Shown piece by piece: positions 32,710-35,151 of a stretch of 35,151 nt of DNA. The notes under the pieces were generated by a model. It was given only the letters and a program-made list of their open reading frames with translations. It made no database searches and was not told the DNA's origin. The stretch is from Neisseria sp. HMSC077D05 (GTDB taxonomy: Bacteria > Pseudomonadota > Gammaproteobacteria > Burkholderiales > Neisseriaceae): NCBI GenBank assembly GCA_001809325.1, contig KV796941.1, positions 22,488 through 57,638 of the forward strand. Direction: 5' to 3'. Every line of letters begins with the position of its first letter. Position 1 is the first letter of the stretch. The position numbers and the translations under genes are program-made.

Positions 32710-33382
32710 AGTAGTTTTGAAATGCGATAATGTCAGCAAAAGCTACAAAGACGGTCAATTGAATGTCAACGTTTTGAATCAGTTGAGGCTCGAAGTGCTC
32801 GAAGGTCAAAGCGTCAGCATTATCGGTTCGTCCGGTAGCGGCAAATCGACCTTGATGCACATTTTGGGCGGTTTGGATAAGCCGACTTCCGGCAGCGTGG
32901 TACTGATGGGGCAGGATTTGAGTCAGTTGGGACAGAAACAACTGGGTCTGCTGCGCAATCAGTATTTGGGTTTCGTGTACCAGTTCCACCATTTGCTGCC
33001 TGAGTTTTCCGCTTTGGAAAACGTCATGATGCCGCTTTTAATTGGTAAGATGAAAAAAGCCGAAGCAGAACAGCGTGCGGTTGAAATGTTGGAAAAAGCG
33101 GGTTTGAAAAAGCGCATACAACACCGACCCAGCGAGCTTTCCGGTGGTGAACGCCAACGTGCCGCCATTGCACGCGCGCTGGTAACACGTCCCAAATGCT
33201 TGCTTGCCGACGAGCCGACAGGCAATCTGGACCGTAAAAATGCGCAAAATGTACTGGATATGATGCTGGATCTGAAATCCGAGTTGAATACCAGCCTGAT
33301 TGTGGTCACGCATGATGACGAATTGGCTGGCCGTTTCGATCGGGTCATGCTGATGCACGACGGACGCTTGGAAGAGCAGTAA
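32702..33382 (+). CDS. lolD: Lipoprotein-releasing ABC transporter ATP-binding protein LolD
   Basis: LolD is the ATPase that drives LolC-type permeases. The 226-residue protein has Walker [10 protein letters not shown] (about 42-50), Q-loop [23 protein letters not shown] signature LSGGERQR, Walker [13 protein letters not shown], and the H-loop VVTHDDE. The ATG at 32702 overlaps the lolC stop by 8 bp, which indicates translational coupling; a longer in-frame start inside lolC is not needed. Confidence 0.95.
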   Translation: MNKVVLKCDNVSKSYKDGQLNVNVLNQLRLEVLEGQSVSIIGSSGSGKSTLMHILGGLDKPTSGSVVLMGQDLSQLGQKQLGLLRNQYLGFVYQFHHLLPEFSALENVMMPLLIGKMKKAEAEQRAVEMLEKAGLKKRIQHRPSELSGGERQRAAIARALVTRPKCLLADEPTGNLDRKNAQNVLDMMLDLKSELNTSLIVVTHDDELAGRFDRVMLMHDGRLEEQ

Positions 33383-33400
33383 CTATCCGGCAATACGAAA

Positions 33401-33439
33401 AGGTCGTCTGAAAAAGCAATGGATACTTTTCAGATGACG
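33401..33439 (+). terminator. Terminator of lolCD (degenerate uptake-sequence pair)
   Basis: AGGTCGTCTGAAAAAG pairs with CTTTTCAGATGAC; one position in the right arm is changed (GATGAC). It lies 18 bp past the lolD stop codon. Confidence 0.6.
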
Positions 33440-33477
33440 GCGGATTCGGATTTGAAGTGCAACTTTCCATAACAGAA

Positions 33478-33509
33478 AAAGGCCAGTATGCGGTAGCATA
33501 CTGGCCTTT
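33478..33509 (-). terminator. Strong hairpin with T5 on the minus strand, no matching gene
   Basis: AAAGGCCAGTATGC, loop GGTA and GCATACTGGCCTTT make a perfect 14-bp stem. Read on the minus strand it is followed by five T, against three on the plus strand, so it is a better minus-strand terminator. The 476-bp gap 33383-33858 holds no protein gene that I can support. Confidence 0.55.
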
Positions 33510-33548
33510 CCTGCAATGCAACACATTAACATCCTTATCCGCCCAAGA

Positions 33549-33580
33549 AAAACACTTGGTTACGAAACGCCAAGTGTTTT
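33549..33580. terminator. Second hairpin in the gap, abutting the Correia element
   Basis: AAAACACTTGG and CCAAGTGTTTT form an 11-bp stem around a 10-nt loop, with T runs on both strands. Its right edge touches the Correia terminus at 33580. Confidence 0.5.
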
Positions 33581-33686
33581 ATAGTGGATTAAATTTAAAT
33601 CAGGATAAGGCGACGAAGCCACAGACAGTACAGATAGTACGGCAAGGCGAGGCAACGCCGTACTGGTTTAAAGTTAATCCACTATA
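33580..33686. repeat. Short-form Correia element (107 bp)
   Basis: It runs from TATAGTGGATTAA to TTAATCCACTATA and lacks the roughly 50-bp internal segment with the CAAAGAGA...TCTCT region. This is the well-known 104-108 bp class. Confidence 0.9.
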
Positions 33687-33822
33687 TTCTTGAATCTGTT
33701 CCAACCACTGATATCCTAGTGTTGTACTTGAAATCCGAATCCAAGGTTGTCTGAAAACTGAATGCCCCTTGAAGTTGAATCCATCCACTATACATACCCA
33801 ATACTTGGGAGGCAAATTCAAA

Positions 33823-33850
33823 AAAAGCTGCTATGGAAATAGCAGCTTTT
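33823..33850 (-). terminator. Terminator of tRNA-Ser(CGA)
   Basis: AAAAGCTGCTAT, loop GGAA and ATAGCAGCTTTT form a perfect 12-bp stem followed by T6 on the minus strand. It is 8 bp beyond the tRNA 3' end. Confidence 0.8.
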
Positions 33851-33858
33851 GTCCGGTT

Positions 33859-33948
33859 TGGCGGAAACGGTGGGATTCGAACCCACGGAGGATTTGCACC
33901 CTCAGCGGATTTCGAGTCCGCTGCATTCAGCCTCTCTGCCACGTTTCC
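33859..33948 (-). tRNA. tRNA-Ser, anticodon CGA
   Basis: The minus strand folds as a type II tRNA. The acceptor stem is GGAAACG/CGTTTCC, discriminator G, with an encoded CCA (33859-33861). The anticodon stem GCGGA/TCCGC encloses CTCGAAA, giving anticodon CGA for UCG codons. The variable arm is long (GAGGGTGCAAATCCTC) and the T arm is GTGGGTTCGAATCCCAC. It lies downstream of tRNA-Ser(UGA) on the same strand. Confidence 0.95.
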
Positions 33949-33960
33949 GTAGAATAAAGT

Positions 33961-34014
33961 AAAACCAAATAAAAATGTTGTTGGCTGGGCTTCACTTCAT
34001 TTTTATTTGGTTTT
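33961..34014 (-). terminator. Terminator of tRNA-Ser(UGA)
   Basis: The 17-nt arms 33961-33977 and 33998-34014 (CATTTTTATTTGGTTTT) pair perfectly around a 20-nt loop. It is 15 bp beyond the tRNA 3' end and separates the two serine tRNA genes. Confidence 0.7.
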
Positions 34015-34029
34015 TCTATTTTCAAGAAA

Positions 34030-34120
<91 letters not shown>

Positions 34121-34200
34121 GTTTCTTGAAGCTGAAATAATAATGAAATTTGCCGGGTTTGCCAAGCGAAATTTGCAGGCGAATATTTAGTTTTTTGTTT

Positions 34201-34980
34201 TTACTTGGTTTGTTCTTTACGCATGAACACCCATTCGGACTCATTCGACGCTGCTGCGTTAAATGCGTAACCTTCGTAATCGAAATTTTTCAGCATTTCT
34301 GGGGCAGTGATATTGTGTTCCGCCGCGTAGCGTACCATCAGTCCGCGCGCGCGTTTGGCGTAGAAGCTGATGATTTTGTATTTGCCGTTTTTTTCGTCTT
34401 TGAAAACGGGGGTAATCAGGCGGGCTTTGAGTTTTTGGGTGTTGACGGATTTGAAATATTCTTGCGAAGCGAGGTTAATCAATATGTCGCTGCCGGCTTG
34501 GGCAAGGGTGTCGTTTAACAGGTCGGTGATGATGTCGCCCCAAAATTCATACAGGTTCTTACCGCGTGTGTTGGCAAACGCCGTTCCCATTTCCAAACGG
34601 TAGGGCTGCATCAAATCCAGCGGGCGAAGAACGCCGTAGAGGCCGGAAAGCAGGCGGAGGTGTTGTTGCAGATATTGGATTTGTTCTGGCTTGAGGGTGT
34701 CTGCGGCGATGCCTTCGTAAACGTCTCCGTTGAACATAAAGACTGCCTGTTTAGCGTTGTCTGGTGTAAACGGTGTATGCCATTCGGCGTTGCGCTCGGC
34801 GTTTAAGAGGGCGATTTTGTCGGAAACGTGCATCAGCTCGGCGATTTGCTGCGGGGCGAGTTCACGCAGTTGGCGCATCAGGATTTCGGCTTCTGCCAAG
34901 AGGTCCGGTTGGGTGAATTCTTTGACGTGCGCAGGGTCTTTTTCATTGAGGTTTTTGGCGGGGGAAAGGACGAAGAACAT
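34201..34980 (-). CDS. yaaA: Peroxide stress protein YaaA (DUF328)
   Basis: YaaA lowers free intracellular iron under hydrogen peroxide stress and so limits DNA and protein oxidation; it also binds DNA. The 259-residue protein starts [16 protein letters not shown] and keeps the family's [50 protein letters not shown], and [13 protein letters not shown]. The length is normal. The gene is monocistronic, next to the serine tRNA pair. No OxyR site is obvious upstream. Confidence 0.93.
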   Translation of the reverse strand: MFFVLSPAKNLNEKDPAHVKEFTQPDLLAEAEILMRQLRELAPQQIAELMHVSDKIALLNAERNAEWHTPFTPDNAKQAVFMFNGDVYEGIAADTLKPEQIQYLQQHLRLLSGLYGVLRPLDLMQPYRLEMGTAFANTRGKNLYEFWGDIITDLLNDTLAQAGSDILINLASQEYFKSVNTQKLKARLITPVFKDEKNGKYKIISFYAKRARGLMVRYAAEHNITAPEMLKNFDYEGYAFNAAASNESEWVFMRKEQTK

Positions 34981-35126
34981 GATGGACTCGGAGATGTGAT
35001 AAACAGCGGCATTGTAGGTTTAAAATGTTTTATGGGCAAGTTTGATAAGTGAAGTAAATACCGTTATAGCAAAGGCTGTTTGAATGGAATTAAAAAGGTC
35101 GTCTGAAAACTCGGATTTGAGGTTTG

Positions 35127-35151
35127 AACTGCACCCCAAAAGTTGGACATC
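35127..35151. mobile_element. Probable terminal inverted repeat of an IS3-family (IS150-like) element
   Basis: TGAACTGCACCCCAAAAGTT followed by GGACATC at the right edge looks like the end of an IS3/IS150-group insertion sequence. The window stops there, so no transposase or second end is visible. It lies 24 bp past an uptake sequence. Confidence 0.4.

Noticed and set aside
33457-33693. A 78-codon plus-strand frame across the hairpins and short Correia element
   Set aside because: It translates two hairpins and a repeat element; it has no ribosome site and no protein-like pattern.
33687-33792. A second Correia element suggested by ATCCATCCACTATA near 33779-33792
   Set aside because: Only one terminus-like end is present and no internal Correia sequence is recognisable; a degenerate uptake sequence nearby does not help.

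Overview
The window is chromosomal DNA of a commensal Neisseria. Three signs support this. Roughly forty copies of the DNA uptake sequence in the form AGGTCGTCTGAA (the 'mucDUS' dialect of the N. mucosa / N. sicca / N. macacae group) are scattered through it, many as inverted pairs acting as terminators. Correia elements (CREE/NEMIS) occur in four sizes. The housekeeping proteins (NadK, MurB, NorM, CysJ, RecR, PpiD, LolCD) read as neisserial. Species is not resolved from the sequence.

Layout. 1-1672: a truncated Correia element, a membrane protein with a DUF6630-like tail, and a four-helix membrane protein split by an in-frame TGA. 1500-5845: a large TonB-dependent receptor between an intact rdgB and a decayed second copy of the rdgB 3' end. 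5855-7582: two near-identical 76-residue membrane protein genes flank a segment holding a DUF1269 gene with a nine-C tract in front of it and a decayed gene bounded by Eikenella-type uptake sequences. 7739-18133: a long minus-strand housekeeping run: ubiJ-nadK, an SDR oxidoreductase, murB-tetR, norM, mnmC, gcr, nadE. 18308-19912: a tandem pair of paralogous lipoproteins. 20103-26458: an isolated cysJ, an AT-rich cassette that looks like a toxin C-terminal remnant overlapping an immunity-like gene, yddG, an orphan lipoprotein and a Sad-type aldehyde dehydrogenase. 26526-35151: a full-length Correia element, ygfZ, an ArsC-family reductase, ppiD, recR, a small periplasmic protein, lolC-lolD, a hairpin-rich gap with a short Correia element, two serine tRNAs, yaaA, and a probable IS3-type insertion sequence end at the right edge.

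The genes are mostly independent one- to three-gene units. Clear operons are ubiJ-nadK (20 bp gap), murB-tetR (11 bp gap) and lolC-lolD (8 bp overlap). NadK and NadE both serve NAD(P) metabolism but are 8.7 kb apart. LolCD exports lipoproteins such as the three encoded here, and PpiD supports folding of outer-membrane proteins such as the TonB receptor.

The most informative theme is exchange at uptake sequences. The rdgB remnant, the toxin tail and the Eikenella-type island all begin or end at uptake sequences, and four dialects of the signal coexist. No complete new defence or conflict system is visible; the closest is the toxin-tail/immunity-like remnant at 22242-22762.
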